From assembly GCF_017430385.1 (NCBI RefSeq), contig NZ_JAFRNB010000117.1, positions 1 to 32,574 of the forward strand: a DNA stretch of 32,574 nucleotides, given 5' to 3'. Both the position numbers and the translations under genes were made by a program. Positions within the stretch are counted from its first letter, which is position 1; every line of letters begins with the position of its first letter. The stretch is from Treponema sp. GTDB taxonomy: Bacteria > Spirochaetota > Spirochaetia > Treponematales > Treponemataceae. Positions 1 through 8,179 of the stretch are shown piece by piece. Below the pieces are notes generated by a model. That model was not told where the DNA came from, did no database searches, and was given only the letters and a program-made list of their open reading frames with translations.

Positions 1-513
1 ACAATCGAAGACATCCGCTCGACAATTCTTGCGGGTGCCGAAAAAATCTCCCTCAACTCACAGGCTGTCAAAAATCCTAATTTGATTCGTGAAGGAGCCA
101 GAATTTTCGGAAATCAGTGCATCGTTCTTGGAATGGATGCCGCAAAAGATGCCGAAATGCCAAGCGGCTACCGGGTTTACATCAACGGCGGCCGTGTCAA
201 AACTGACTTGGACGCGCTCGAATGGGCAAAAAAAGCAGTCTCTCTCGGTGCAGGCGAAATCGTCCTCAATTCAATTGACGCGGACGGCGTTCGTCAGGGC
301 TACGAGCTTACCGTCACAAAAATGATTGCAGAAAATGTCAGCGTTCCGGTAATTGCTTCGGGCGGCGGCGGCACTCCACAGCACCTTGCAGACGTTCTCA
401 CTCAGGGCAAAGCTGATGCAGCACTCATTGCGAGCATGGTTCACTCAATGGGCTACACAGTAGACGGAATCAAACGCGATTTGGACAAGCTCGGCGTTCC
501 AGTAAGGCTATAA
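1..513 (+). CDS. hisF: Imidazole glycerol phosphate synthase cyclase subunit HisF, 3' part
   Basis: HisF with HisH converts PRFAR plus ammonia to imidazole glycerol phosphate and AICAR in histidine biosynthesis. The reading frame is open from base 1, so the 5' end lies outside the window. About 170 of the usual roughly 250 residues remain, starting in a (beta/alpha)8-barrel segment reading [20 protein letters not shown]. The stretch [14 protein letters not shown] carries the aspartate that corresponds to the second catalytic Asp of the family (Asp130 in T. maritima HisF), and [12 protein letters not shown] is the phosphate-binding turn near the C-terminus. The N-terminal catalytic Asp is off-window. 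No hisH or other his gene follows; the next gene is a cupin 165 nt away. The identification is secure. Confidence 0.95.
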   Translation, partial: TIEDIRSTILAGAEKISLNSQAVKNPNLIREGARIFGNQCIVLGMDAAKDAEMPSGYRVYINGGRVKTDLDALEWAKKAVSLGAGEIVLNSIDADGVRQGYELTVTKMIAENVSVPVIASGGGGTPQHLADVLTQGKADAALIASMVHSMGYTVDGIKRDLDKLGVPVRL

Positions 514-678
514 GTCGCGTTTGAAGCTACGCTTCGAACACAGTACCCGCCACTTGCGTTGCTCGCATGGGCTAGGGTATGGAGCAGTGCCGGAGGCAGT
601 CGCAAAGCGACCGAGCGTTAGTGAGCTGCGTAACACCCGGCCGCGAAGCGGCAGCCCCCAAATTAAAAGGAGAATTTT
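514..678. repeat. GC-rich intergenic block of short hairpins
   Basis: This spacer between hisF and the cupin gene is visibly more GC-rich than its surroundings and is packed with small inverted repeats. They are 519-527/531-539 (9-bp stem with one G-U pair, triloop TAC), 599-603/607-611 (GTCGC, loop AAA, GCGAC) and 640-644/648-652 (GCCGC, loop GAA, GCGGC). The first could help end hisF transcripts, but no T-run follows it. No ORF or tRNA shape is evident. The arrangement resembles REP-like dispersed intergenic elements; copy number elsewhere in the genome cannot be judged here. Confidence 0.55.
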
Positions 679-1017
679 ATGAAAAACGACAGATGGGTAT
701 TTTACAAGGATGTTGAGGCTCAGGATGCAGGAAATGGCGTGACCCGCCGGGTTCTTGCTTACAGCGACGACTTGATGTGCGTGGAGAACACTTTTGAAAA
801 AGGCGCGGTCGGCTCGCTTCATCATCATCCGCACACACAGATTACATACATCGTGAGCGGGAAATTTGAGTTTGAAATTGACGGTGTAAAAAAAATCGTG
901 CAGAAAGGCGACACCATGCTCAAAACAAACGATGTCGTTCACGGATGCGTTTGCCTTGAAGCCGGTGTTTTGCTAGATATTTTCAATCCGTACCGCAAGG
1001 ATTTTTTAAAAGACTAA
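679..1017 (+). CDS. Small single-domain cupin, KdgF-like
   Basis: A 112-residue single-cupin protein. Motif 1 is [20 protein letters not shown] with candidate metal ligands His50, His52 and Gln54, and motif 2 contributes His88 (NDVVHG). The layout, including an N-terminal DLGNG-like segment and the closing [11 protein letters not shown], resembles KdgF. That protein linearises 4,5-unsaturated uronates released in pectin or alginate breakdown, and KdgF-like function would suit a polysaccharide-degrading host-associated treponeme. No uronate-catabolism gene lies beside it, so the substrate remains an inference and the symbol is withheld. The start is supported by AAAGGAGA six nt upstream. Its stop codon overlaps the convergent stop of the chemotaxis receptor gene. 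Confidence 0.85.
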   Translation: MKNDRWVFYKDVEAQDAGNGVTRRVLAYSDDLMCVENTFEKGAVGSLHHHPHTQITYIVSGKFEFEIDGVKKIVQKGDTMLKTNDVVHGCVCLEAGVLLDIFNPYRKDFLKD

Positions 1018-3176
1018 ATCTTGAACTTGTTGATTTCAGTCGTTACTTTGCCGATTGAATCCTTGTTACGCTGAGAAAGTTCGTTCACATCTGAGACTGA
1101 ATTTGTAATCTCGCTTATTTCAGAAGAAATTTTATCCATATTTCCGGCAATTTCTACTGACACACCGGCGAGTTTTTCGATTTCAACCAGAGCACTGTGA
1201 CCGTCCTTGCTCATTTCGGTGATTCCGTTCTTTACGCTGTCTGTGTGACTATTTATGTCATGAATTACATTCAAAATCTGCTGGCTGCCCGCAGTTTGTT
1301 CATCCATAGCAGACTTAATTACAGATTCCTTAGACGAAACTTCCTGCGTATTACTGAAGATTTTCTCAAACTGATCGCGAATGTGCCTTGATGAAGTAGA
1401 AACATCGGAAATCAAATTCTTAAGGCTTGAGAGCGCATCTGAAATCTTTTTGCCCTGAACATTTGAATCTTCCGCCAGCTTACGGATTTCACCTGCAACG
1501 ACCGCGAAGCCCTTTCCTACTTCACCGGCGTGGGCAGCCTCAATAGCCGCATTCATAGCTAAAAGATTTGTCTGGGTCGCGATATTTGTAATAACATTTG
1601 AAGCTTCGAGCAATCCGTCTGAATCCTCAAAAATTTTATCAGTCAGCTCTACTGTCTTTCGTACGACTTCACGGCCTTTTTCTGCCGAATCTGTGAGTTC
1701 CTTGACCGACAAAGCGTTTTTATCAAGAATATTTGTCACGGAGCGGATATTTGCGACCATCTCTTCAATCGCACTTGAGCCTTGAGAAACGCTTAGAGAC
1801 TGCGCATCGATGTTTGAGCTAAGCATTTCGATGTTCTCGGAGATTCGCTTCATCATTTCGGAAGTCTGGGCGACATCAGTTTTTTGAATTCCTATCTGAT
1901 TTTTTATGAGGATTACATTTTCGTCGATTTTTTGAACCGCACTAGTTGTCTCACTCATGTTTACGGAAAGATCCGAAGCAACAGAATCCATTACCTGTGA
2001 TTCTTTTTTGATTGAGCCGACAAGCATACTGATTTTTTCGATAGTCTTGTTGAAATAGAAGGCAAGATCGCTGAGTTCGTCATTTCCATGCATTGGAAGG
2101 CGCTCCGTCAAATCGCCATCACCTTCAGAAATATCTTTGAGAATCGAGACGGAAGAATTCAACGGCATCGTGATTTTTTTTGCAAGGAAGAACGCTCCGA
2201 GACTGCAAATAATTATTGAAAAAATGAGAACAACAATAATCACAGAAAGAACTATGTTATTCGCACGATTTATATAGGAAAGAGGGGCCGCAACAAGATA
2301 GTCCAGCCCAACGTACTTATTTTCGGAAGAAATTGACGAGAATTCATAATCGATGCCTTTGTACGAAGCAACAAATGTGATTCTGTCCCCGTGCTTGAAA
2401 TTTTCCAGCTGTTTTAATTCAAGCGTTTCAAGTTTTGTAAACTCAGTCGCAGGGTCAAGCTGGTTCAGGACAATGTTTCCACTGTTATCAAGAATGATGA
2501 ATGACAAATCAGTTTTGTTCTTTTTAAATGCCTTCATCAAAGAATCGAGATAATCAAATTTGATGTCTGTTGCGACGACACCGCGAGGCTTTCCGTTTGT
2601 GTCATTGAAGAATTTTGATGCGACGATAACCCTTCCGCCCAAAGCCGTCGTGTATACATTGGAAATAAAAGTCTTGCCATTGTTGTTCTTTGCATTTTTG
2701 TACCATGAGCGGGTGCGGGCATCATAGCCGTTTGGCCTGGGCTCATGAGGATATCGGACATACGCACCATTTGATTCGAGAGAAATTGAAATTCCTGTAA
2801 TTTCAGGCTTTTCTTCGGTAAAAGTTTTGCACAGTTCGTAAACAGAACGCTCGTAGCTGCCGAATTTTTCGGGATCAACCGGGATTTTACCGCTTGGATC
2901 AGATTTATCAACATAGGAAGTGATGCTGTCATCCGGGCGGCTGACCAATTCAATTCTTGCAAAGGAATTTGAGAAAGTATCGAAACTTTCAAAATAGTTT
3001 TCGATTGCAACATCAACCTCGGAAATGATATTCTTGAAGGAATTCTCAAAGGCTTCCTTGTCGATTGTTTTCATTTTGGAATAGATAATAGCACCGAAAG
3101 CAAGCAGAAGTATGATTGTAGTGGCCGTAACTCCAAAAATAATTTTTGAGAATACTGTTACTCTGAATTTTTTCAT
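1014..3176 (-). CDS. Methyl-accepting chemotaxis protein (Cache sensor)
   Basis: A 720-residue transmembrane chemoreceptor that passes ligand signals to CheA/CheW. Order of parts: TM1 about residues 11-33; a periplasmic double-Cache-type sensor about 36-300 with the family signature [10 protein letters not shown] near 153-162; TM2 about 308-331; HAMP about 329-383 (KKITMPLN, then GDLTERLP); and a long signalling coiled coil. Its hairpin tip near 530-570 ([36 protein letters not shown]) is the CheA/CheW contact region. There is no C-terminal CheR-tethering pentapeptide; it ends EINKFKI. The ATG is supported by AGAGAGG at 3183-3189, and a promoter lies at 3220-3247. The ligand cannot be predicted. 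Confidence 0.95.
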   Translation of the reverse strand: MKKFRVTVFSKIIFGVTATTIILLLAFGAIIYSKMKTIDKEAFENSFKNIISEVDVAIENYFESFDTFSNSFARIELVSRPDDSITSYVDKSDPSGKIPVDPEKFGSYERSVYELCKTFTEEKPEITGISISLESNGAYVRYPHEPRPNGYDARTRSWYKNAKNNNGKTFISNVYTTALGGRVIVASKFFNDTNGKPRGVVATDIKFDYLDSLMKAFKKNKTDLSFIILDNSGNIVLNQLDPATEFTKLETLELKQLENFKHGDRITFVASYKGIDYEFSSISSENKYVGLDYLVAAPLSYINRANNIVLSVIIVVLIFSIIICSLGAFFLAKKITMPLNSSVSILKDISEGDGDLTERLPMHGNDELSDLAFYFNKTIEKISMLVGSIKKESQVMDSVASDLSVNMSETTSAVQKIDENVILIKNQIGIQKTDVAQTSEMMKRISENIEMLSSNIDAQSLSVSQGSSAIEEMVANIRSVTNILDKNALSVKELTDSAEKGREVVRKTVELTDKIFEDSDGLLEASNVITNIATQTNLLAMNAAIEAAHAGEVGKGFAVVAGEIRKLAEDSNVQGKKISDALSSLKNLISDVSTSSRHIRDQFEKIFSNTQEVSSKESVIKSAMDEQTAGSQQILNVIHDINSHTDSVKNGITEMSKDGHSALVEIEKLAGVSVEIAGNMDKISSEISEITNSVSDVNELSQRNKDSIGKVTTEINKFKI

Positions 3177-3219
3177 ACATAACCTCTCTTGTAAAACTAA
3201 AAAATAACCTTAAATAAAA

Positions 3220-3247
3220 ATTATAATCGATAAGTTTAGTTTTGCAA
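3220..3247 (-). promoter_or_regulatory. Sigma-70-type promoter for the chemoreceptor gene
   Basis: On the minus strand TTGCAA (3242-3247) and TATAAT (3220-3225) are separated by 16 nt, placing the start of transcription about 35 nt before the receptor ATG. The -35 lies in an inverted repeat TTGCAAA/TTTGCAA (3242-3260) just downstream of the esterase stop codon, which could also act as a weak terminator for that gene. Confidence 0.6.
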
Positions 3248-3279
3248 ATTTTTTTTGCAAGGAGTGGTTATCAGAGCTG

Positions 3280-4893
3280 CTAATCGGAGCAATAATCGTA
3301 AATATAGGCGAACGGATCTTCTGTCATAAGGCAGTTTTCGCCCAATTCCAATACTTTGCCGCCACTTTCGCTGAATTCTTGCCAGAGCGGGAGCGGACGG
3401 CCTTTTGTGTCCGTGCCGTTCGGGTTTCCAGTCTTTACGAAATTTATCCAATATGAACTCATGATTTCTTCAAGCTCATAATCCGATGAATTGTATTTTT
3501 TGTTGCGTGGAACATTTCTGTAGGCATAAATTAGCTCGCCAGAGTGATTCGAGCCGATTTCTCCGTTTTCCTTGCTGAAATAATATTCCCAAACAGGCTT
3601 TTTTTGCCCGCTGACAGCTTTTGACCATGTGGCGTGTGGCCTTGTGAAGCACAAAGCAGAAAAAATGTCGTTGTACAGGGCTTTTGCTTCCTTGTCGTCT
3701 TTTACAGGATTCTTTTCAAAAAATTCTTGTGTCCGCTCTTTAAAAGTTGGTCTTAAAATTTCTGCAAGATTTTTTTTGTTGACTTTTGTGAAGAAAGTGA
3801 ATGCCGCGCCCTCGCTTTTGTTGAATCCGTTCAGAAGGGCTTCCTCGTGATTCTCGCCTTTTTGATAAGTCTGGAATGGCGTTTCTTTTAGAGCGTAGCC
3901 GTCAACCGTTATTGAGTTGTTCTGATATTTTGATTTCAGGAGCTTTTTCGCCTTGATTTTGCGAAGTTGTGCTACAGAAGATACTTTGAATTCTTTTTTG
4001 ATGTCCGCTCCCATTTTTAAGGCATCGTCCATCGTTCGGAAAGAGTGCAGAGGTTTTTCTTCTATTATAGAGGAGCTTTCTGCAATCGCACGGCGGAAAA
4101 ATCCTTTTGTGAGAGGGCTGGCGCAAATTGCGTTCACGGAAGAAGAACCGGCGGACTCACCAGCAATCGTGATGTTGCCTGGATCTCCGCCAAACGAAGC
4201 AATATTCTTACGAACCCAGTCCAGGGCTTTAATCTGGTCCAAGAGACCGTAATTTCCTGTAGTTCCGTTCGGGCTTTCTTTGGCCAAGTCTGAGTCCGCA
4301 AAGTAGCCGAAGATGCCGACTCGGTATGCGACGGTCACGACAATAATTCCATTTTTCGCAAGATTTTCGCCATCATAGCTTTCAAACCAGCTTTGTCCGC
4401 TCGTTAGCGCACCACCGTGAATGTAAACAAGGACTGGAAGAGGAGAATCTGGATTTTCAGCAGATTTTTTTGGAGCAGGCTTCCACACATTCAGATAAAG
4501 GCAATCCTCGCTCATCGGAGCCTTGTAAGTACGGCTAGTTTCCTGATGAGTGTACAAGTTGAACAGGAAATTCATGAATCTGCCCATCTGATTTTGCATG
4601 GCCATTGGAGCAAAATGGTCGGTCTTTAAGACACCGCTCCACGGAATCACATCAGCCGGCTCTTTCCACCGCAATTCACCAACAGGCGGAGCCGCGAAAG
4701 GAATGCCCGCATAGATTTCAACAGTTCCCGCATCGTTAAGAATTCCCTGAATATCGCCACCAGTAACATGCACGACATCAGTTTGGCGTGGATTTTTCAC
4801 ACGCACAGGATTCGTCGCCTTTTTGGTACTAGCACAAGCAACAAGAAACGAAACAGAAATAAAAATCACAGCGAGGAAAAGAGCAGCTTTCAT
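3280..4893 (-). CDS. Type B carboxylesterase lipoprotein
   Basis: A 537-residue alpha/beta-hydrolase of the carboxylesterase type B family. The signal sequence ends in the lipobox LVAC with the lipidated cysteine at position 20, so it is expected on a membrane facing the periplasm or surface. The full catalytic set is present: oxyanion-hole HGGA at 159-162, nucleophile Ser247 in GESAGS, Glu361 in NKSEG and His450 in GSNHSGE. The length is normal for the family. It may hydrolyse carboxylic esters such as plant-cell-wall acyl or feruloyl esters, but the substrate is not determined by sequence. The ATG at 4893 lacks a Shine-Dalgarno sequence; TATAAT lies only 8 nt upstream (4902-4907), which suggests a leaderless mRNA. 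Confidence 0.93.
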   Translation of the reverse strand: MKAALFLAVIFISVSFLVACASTKKATNPVRVKNPRQTDVVHVTGGDIQGILNDAGTVEIYAGIPFAAPPVGELRWKEPADVIPWSGVLKTDHFAPMAMQNQMGRFMNFLFNLYTHQETSRTYKAPMSEDCLYLNVWKPAPKKSAENPDSPLPVLVYIHGGALTSGQSWFESYDGENLAKNGIIVVTVAYRVGIFGYFADSDLAKESPNGTTGNYGLLDQIKALDWVRKNIASFGGDPGNITIAGESAGSSSVNAICASPLTKGFFRRAIAESSSIIEEKPLHSFRTMDDALKMGADIKKEFKVSSVAQLRKIKAKKLLKSKYQNNSITVDGYALKETPFQTYQKGENHEEALLNGFNKSEGAAFTFFTKVNKKNLAEILRPTFKERTQEFFEKNPVKDDKEAKALYNDIFSALCFTRPHATWSKAVSGQKKPVWEYYFSKENGEIGSNHSGELIYAYRNVPRNKKYNSSDYELEEIMSSYWINFVKTGNPNGTDTKGRPLPLWQEFSESGGKVLELGENCLMTEDPFAYIYDYCSD

Positions 4894-4901
4894 AAGGATT
4901 A

Positions 4902-4907
4902 ATTATA
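4902..4907 (-). promoter_or_regulatory. -10 element immediately upstream of the esterase ATG
   Basis: TATAAT on the minus strand ends 8 nt before the ATG of the esterase, so initiation 7 nt downstream would start the RNA at or within a base or two of the start codon. The -35 region is poor (TTCCCT at 17-nt spacing). The 142-nt gap to 5036 is shared with the divergent HTH remnant. Confidence 0.45.
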
Positions 4908-5035
4908 AGTGATAAATATGGAAAAGGGAAAGAATTTGTCGGAGATTTTAACGAAAGTCATCAGTACTTAAAACAATAATCACTTTTTAAGAATAAACAC
5001 TTAAAAAATCAAAAAAGTCGCTATAAAATTATAAT

Positions 5036-5288
5036 ATGGAAACTTACATTGTTGGTGGCGTTATAAAAGAATTTCGTATTCGATACAATATTTCACAAGA
5101 AGAACTGTGCGATGGCTTATGCGCAGTCTCGACACTTTCAAGAATTGAGAGCGGAAAGCAAATTACCGGAAGAAAACTGGAACCCACCTTATAAGGAGAA
5201 TCCAAATTTCTCTGAAAGTGATTTTTCAGAAATCGAACGAACGAATATAAATAACCTGCTTGAAGAGGAAAAAAGAAGAGATAAATAA
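5036..5288 (+). pseudogene. Remnant of an XRE-type helix-turn-helix regulator
   Basis: The first segment, 5036-5194, encodes 52 residues: METYIVGGVIKEFRIRYNIS followed by QEELCDGLCAVSTLSRIESG and KQ. This is a clear Xre/Cro-like HTH start in which QEEL begins the helix-turn-helix and SRIESGK ends the recognition region. It stops at TAA after RKLEPTL. In the +1 frame a coding-like tail continues to a stop at 5286-5288 (NPPYKENPNFSESDFSEIER, then TNINNLLEEEKRRDK). The simplest reading is a larger HTH protein that lost its middle by deletion or frameshift. A tiny functional HTH peptide is the alternative. A TATAAA (5022-5027) sits 8 nt before the ATG and there is no Shine-Dalgarno sequence. Confidence 0.6.
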
Positions 5289-5325
5289 AAAAAAATTGCC
5301 CCACAATTTTAGTCTGTGGGGCAAT
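5285..5325 (-). terminator. Rho-independent terminator of the helicase gene
   Basis: A perfect 11-bp inverted repeat (5295-5305 ATTGCCCCACA with 5315-5325 TGTGGGGCAAT, 9-nt loop) is followed on the minus strand by an uninterrupted T-run (5285-5295). It begins 9 nt after the helicase stop codon. The plus-strand side lacks a T-run, so its action should be mainly on the minus strand. Confidence 0.9.
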
Positions 5326-5333
5326 CTTATCAA

Positions 5334-7589
5334 TTAGAATTCATCCTTACGGCTAGATTTTCTGTAAGAAGACGCTCCGTTTCGCTCGGTCTGCGCGTGT
5401 GTCTTGCGACCAAAGCCACGGTCGTGGTCTCTTCCGCCAAATCCGCGATCACGGTCTCTTCCAAAACCTCGGTCACGACCAAAGCCACCACGGTCTCGGC
5501 GACCGCCAAATCCTCGGTCTCTTCCACCAAAGTCGTCAAAGTCGCGGTCTCTTCTTCGGCCGCCACCGTTTCCGCCCTTTGAATCTACATGAACATGAGG
5601 GATTTTTCCGCTCTGTGAAAGGTCAAGAACCTTGTTTGCGCTTTCGATTGGCAAGCTGACCAAAGAGAAGTTTGTTGAAACATCGATTCGGTCAACCATT
5701 TTTCCAGGAATATTAAGCAAATCGCTGAAATAATCTGCGATTCCGCGTGCGTTGTATCCGTCTCTTCGTCCGAGCTGGATGAAAAGTCGCTTCTGGTCGC
5801 TTCGGTCTTCGCCTTCAAATCGGTCACGACGGCCTCCCATTCCACGCTCGCCTCTTCTTCCGCCACGGTCACCAAATCTGTCGCCTTTTGGTCGGATTGG
5901 TGTGATGTCACCGTAGTGTGATTCATCGAGTGATTTTCCGTAAGTTACGCTCAAAATTCCAGCCAGAACTTTCTCGGCATCCTGTCCTTCGCAAAGCTCA
6001 GCGGCCATTTTTGTGTAGATTGCATCAACATCTTTAAGCTCTGGAACGAAATCATCCTGCTTTGAAAGGTCTTCGCCTTCAACCTGTGCCTTTCCGCCAC
6101 CGATGTAAACAACACCGTCCTTAACATCAGCCGGGTCACGCATAAGTCCGAGCTGAACTTTGAGAGTATCCAGCATGCGCTCGCGTTTTACTTCGAGAAC
6201 TTTCTTTACTGATGGAACTTCTTCTTCGTTCAACTCACCTTTTGCTGCCTTTCGAACAGTGTTTTTAAGGAACTCAAGCTTTCGTCGCTCTTCCGGTCGG
6301 ACAAATGTGATTGCAGTTCCGCTTGTTCCAGCTCGTCCTGTACGACCGATTCGGTGAATATAAGTTGCTCCGTCATAAGGAAGAGAATAGTTTACGACAT
6401 GAGAAAGTCCGTTGATATCGATACCGCGGGCAGCAACATCTGTAGCAACGAGAACACGGGTCTTTCGGCTTCGGAAGCGGGCAAGAATCTTCTCGCGCTG
6501 CCCCTGAGGAATGTCACCGTGCAAAGCCGCAACATCGTATCCCTTTTCGTCGAGCATTTTTGTTACATTGTCAGCGTCGTTCTTTGTCTGTGTGAAAACA
6601 AGACCGTAGAAATTCGGGCTCATGTCGATGATTCGGACAAGTGCCTCAATTTTGTCGCTCTCCCGGATAAACCAGTACTTCTGATCGATCAAAAGCGGTT
6701 CTTCAACAAATCCTTCTTCTTCACAGATTTCATAGTCGCCCATGAACTGCTCTGCGATGCGAAGAATTGGTTTTGGCATTGTCGCACTGAAAAGCAAGAT
6801 TCGTGCGTCTGGTTTTGCTTGCTCAAAAATGTGCTCGATGTCGTCGATAAAGCCCATGTCGAGCATTTCATCGCCTTCGTCAAGGATAAAATAGTCAATC
6901 TGATCAAGTTTGAGAGTTCCGCGCTCCAGGTGATCCTGGATTCGGCCTGGTGTTCCGACTACGATTTCGCAACCGCGTTTGAGGTCGCGAATCTGGTCAC
7001 GGTAACTTGCTCCACCGTACAAAACAGTTGTTCGTGGATATTTTCCGCTTGTGAAAGTCTGAAGCTCATTGCAAGTCTGAATGGCAAGCTCGCGGGTTGG
7101 TTCCAGGATGAGTGCGCGAACATGATCGCTTTCTTCGTGAACTCGCTGAACGATTGGCAAACCGAATGCAGCTGTTTTACCTGTACCTGTTCGAGCTTTT
7201 GCGATGATGTTTGCGTCTCCGTTCAAAAGGCGTGGAATTGCAAGCACCTGAATTGGTGACGGATGTTTAAATCCTTTCTTTTCGATTGCGGCAAGAACAG
7301 TTTCGTCAAGGCCCAGGTCTGCGAAAGAAATCTCACCGTCGTCTTCTTCCTCTGAATCTTCCGAATCGTCTGCTTCATCATCAAAATCTTCTTCCTGCTC
7401 ACTGAGCGAAGCCGAAGTGTCGTCCGTAAAATCGCGGTCTAAATTATCGATATAATTTTCGAGCTGTGATTTTGGCTCTTCGTTTGAAATGTCAGCTGAT
7501 TCTTTAGAAACGACATTTTCCCCTGAAACTGCATTAGAGACAGTTTTCCCATTGATGACAGCTGTGCCGTCAAATTCCTGTTTTTCCAT
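5334..7589 (-). CDS. DEAD-box RNA helicase, DeaD/CsdA-like, with Gly/Arg-rich tail
   Basis: A 751-residue ATP-dependent RNA helicase, probably acting in ribosome assembly and mRNA decay or remodelling. Order of parts: acidic N-terminal extension 1-87; Q motif about 88-116 (SFADLGL, SPIQ); Walker A ARTGTGKT 132-139; PTRELA 164-169; motif II DEGD 237-240; SAT 268-270; helicase C-domain with HGD 357-359, ATDVAARGID 382-391 and HRIGRTGRAG 412-421; a helical linker about 440-555; a DbpA-type RNA-binding domain about 598-670; and an RDRGFGGRD-repeat tail about 676-730. Motif II has Gly in place of the usual Ala. The start ATG has AGGGGA at 7596-7601. The promoter at 7727-7755 leaves a leader of roughly 130 nt, a length reminiscent of cold-shock leaders, though no such regulation is shown. 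Confidence 0.95.
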   Translation of the reverse strand: MEKQEFDGTAVINGKTVSNAVSGENVVSKESADISNEEPKSQLENYIDNLDRDFTDDTSASLSEQEEDFDDEADDSEDSEEEDDGEISFADLGLDETVLAAIEKKGFKHPSPIQVLAIPRLLNGDANIIAKARTGTGKTAAFGLPIVQRVHEESDHVRALILEPTRELAIQTCNELQTFTSGKYPRTTVLYGGASYRDQIRDLKRGCEIVVGTPGRIQDHLERGTLKLDQIDYFILDEGDEMLDMGFIDDIEHIFEQAKPDARILLFSATMPKPILRIAEQFMGDYEICEEEGFVEEPLLIDQKYWFIRESDKIEALVRIIDMSPNFYGLVFTQTKNDADNVTKMLDEKGYDVAALHGDIPQGQREKILARFRSRKTRVLVATDVAARGIDINGLSHVVNYSLPYDGATYIHRIGRTGRAGTSGTAITFVRPEERRKLEFLKNTVRKAAKGELNEEEVPSVKKVLEVKRERMLDTLKVQLGLMRDPADVKDGVVYIGGGKAQVEGEDLSKQDDFVPELKDVDAIYTKMAAELCEGQDAEKVLAGILSVTYGKSLDESHYGDITPIRPKGDRFGDRGGRRGERGMGGRRDRFEGEDRSDQKRLFIQLGRRDGYNARGIADYFSDLLNIPGKMVDRIDVSTNFSLVSLPIESANKVLDLSQSGKIPHVHVDSKGGNGGGRRRDRDFDDFGGRDRGFGGRRDRGGFGRDRGFGRDRDRGFGGRDHDRGFGRKTHAQTERNGASSYRKSSRKDEF

Positions 7590-7726
7590 TTGTGTTCCCC
7601 TGTGGCGTGTTCTTTGCCTTTGGGAATCGCAAAATCTGTACTGTAAGTGGATTTTTATTGTGCGAAAACAAAAGCGTGAGCACGCATAGAAATTGGAAGC
7701 CCTCTGCTTCCCTAAGAATGGTTTCT

Positions 7727-7755
7727 ACTATATCGGAATTATTTTGAAAATGCAA
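7727..7755 (-). promoter_or_regulatory. Sigma-70-type promoter for the helicase gene
   Basis: On the minus strand TTGCAT (7750-7755) and TATAGT (7727-7732) are separated by exactly 17 nt. The resulting leader of about 130 nt contains a small hairpin (7695-7700 GGAAGC with 7706-7711 GCTTCC). Confidence 0.65.
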
Positions 7756-7909
7756 GCAATTTTTTGAATATTTCGCAAAGATTATCAGATTTAAAAGCGA
7801 ATTTTGAAATTTACTGGCTGTATCAAAAAACGGCTCCCATCGGGAACCCAAAATCAAACATCGCAGTGAGCAAAGCTCAGGCGAGTTTTCAATTTATAGG
7901 CTTTGTCTA
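7756..7909. other. Gene-free stretch between helicase promoter and palindromic element
   Basis: I see no credible gene here; a 95-codon minus-strand frame crossing it lacks a start signal and any recognisable protein. A nested short hairpin lies at 7861-7884 (TCGC/GCGA outside GAGC-AAA-GCTC), similar in style to the triloop hairpins at 514-678. Confidence 0.4.
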
Positions 7910-8059
7910 AAAATGGCTTCCAGTCGTGATAACGGCTTATCGGAAACGCATGCTAGCATGCTACACGCGTTTTGTGTTTGAAACTATATACGTTTGCCGC
8001 TCTCGCGGCAGCACAAAACGAGTGTTTCCGTAAGCCGTTTCGCTCCTTTGCGCCATTTT
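7910..8059. repeat. 150-bp imperfect palindromic element
   Basis: Nested inverted repeats make one long hairpin. The outer arms are AAAATGGC (7910-7917) and GCCATTTT (8052-8059). The middle arms are 7931-7947 and 8024-8039 (AACGGCTTA(T)CGGAAAC and its complement), the inner arms 7963-7976 and 8012-8025 (ACACGCGTTTTGTG against CACAAAACGAGTGT). The apex is GCCGC-TCTC-GCGGC (7996-8009). The left arm carries an extra perfect 14-bp palindrome GCATGCTAGCATGC (7948-7961) with no partner on the right. No ORF runs through it. It could be a MITE/REP-like element, a structured RNA or a transcription barrier between the divergent helicase and hydrolase genes. Confidence 0.7.
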
Positions 8060-8134
8060 CAATATAAAATCGCTTATAATGCGGAGCCCCTGTCGCTCTT
8101 AAACACTTCTATGGGCATAGATTGAGGAAATCTG

Positions 8135-8140
8135 TATAAT
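8135..8140 (+). promoter_or_regulatory. -10 element for the SGNH hydrolase gene
   Basis: TATAAT preceded directly by TG lies 39 nt before the ATG. No good -35 was found at 16-18 nt spacing, so this is a tentative promoter. Confidence 0.45.
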
Positions 8141-8179
8141 AGCACAATCAAACTGACTTTTGAGAAAGGAACGAACAAA

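Noticed and set aside
519..652. Possible tRNA or other stable RNA in the GC-rich spacer
   Set aside because: The hairpins have 5-9 bp stems with triloops and do not assemble into a cloverleaf; no anticodon arm or T-loop signature is visible.
6354..7259. 301-codon plus-strand frame opposite the helicase gene
   Set aside because: It lies wholly antisense to conserved helicase motifs, has no ribosome-binding site and gives a Cys/Phe/Val-rich product with no recognisable domain.
7570..7857. 95-codon minus-strand frame upstream of the helicase
   Set aside because: It crosses the helicase promoter and leader and overlaps the true start. Composition is not protein-like and no Shine-Dalgarno sequence precedes it.
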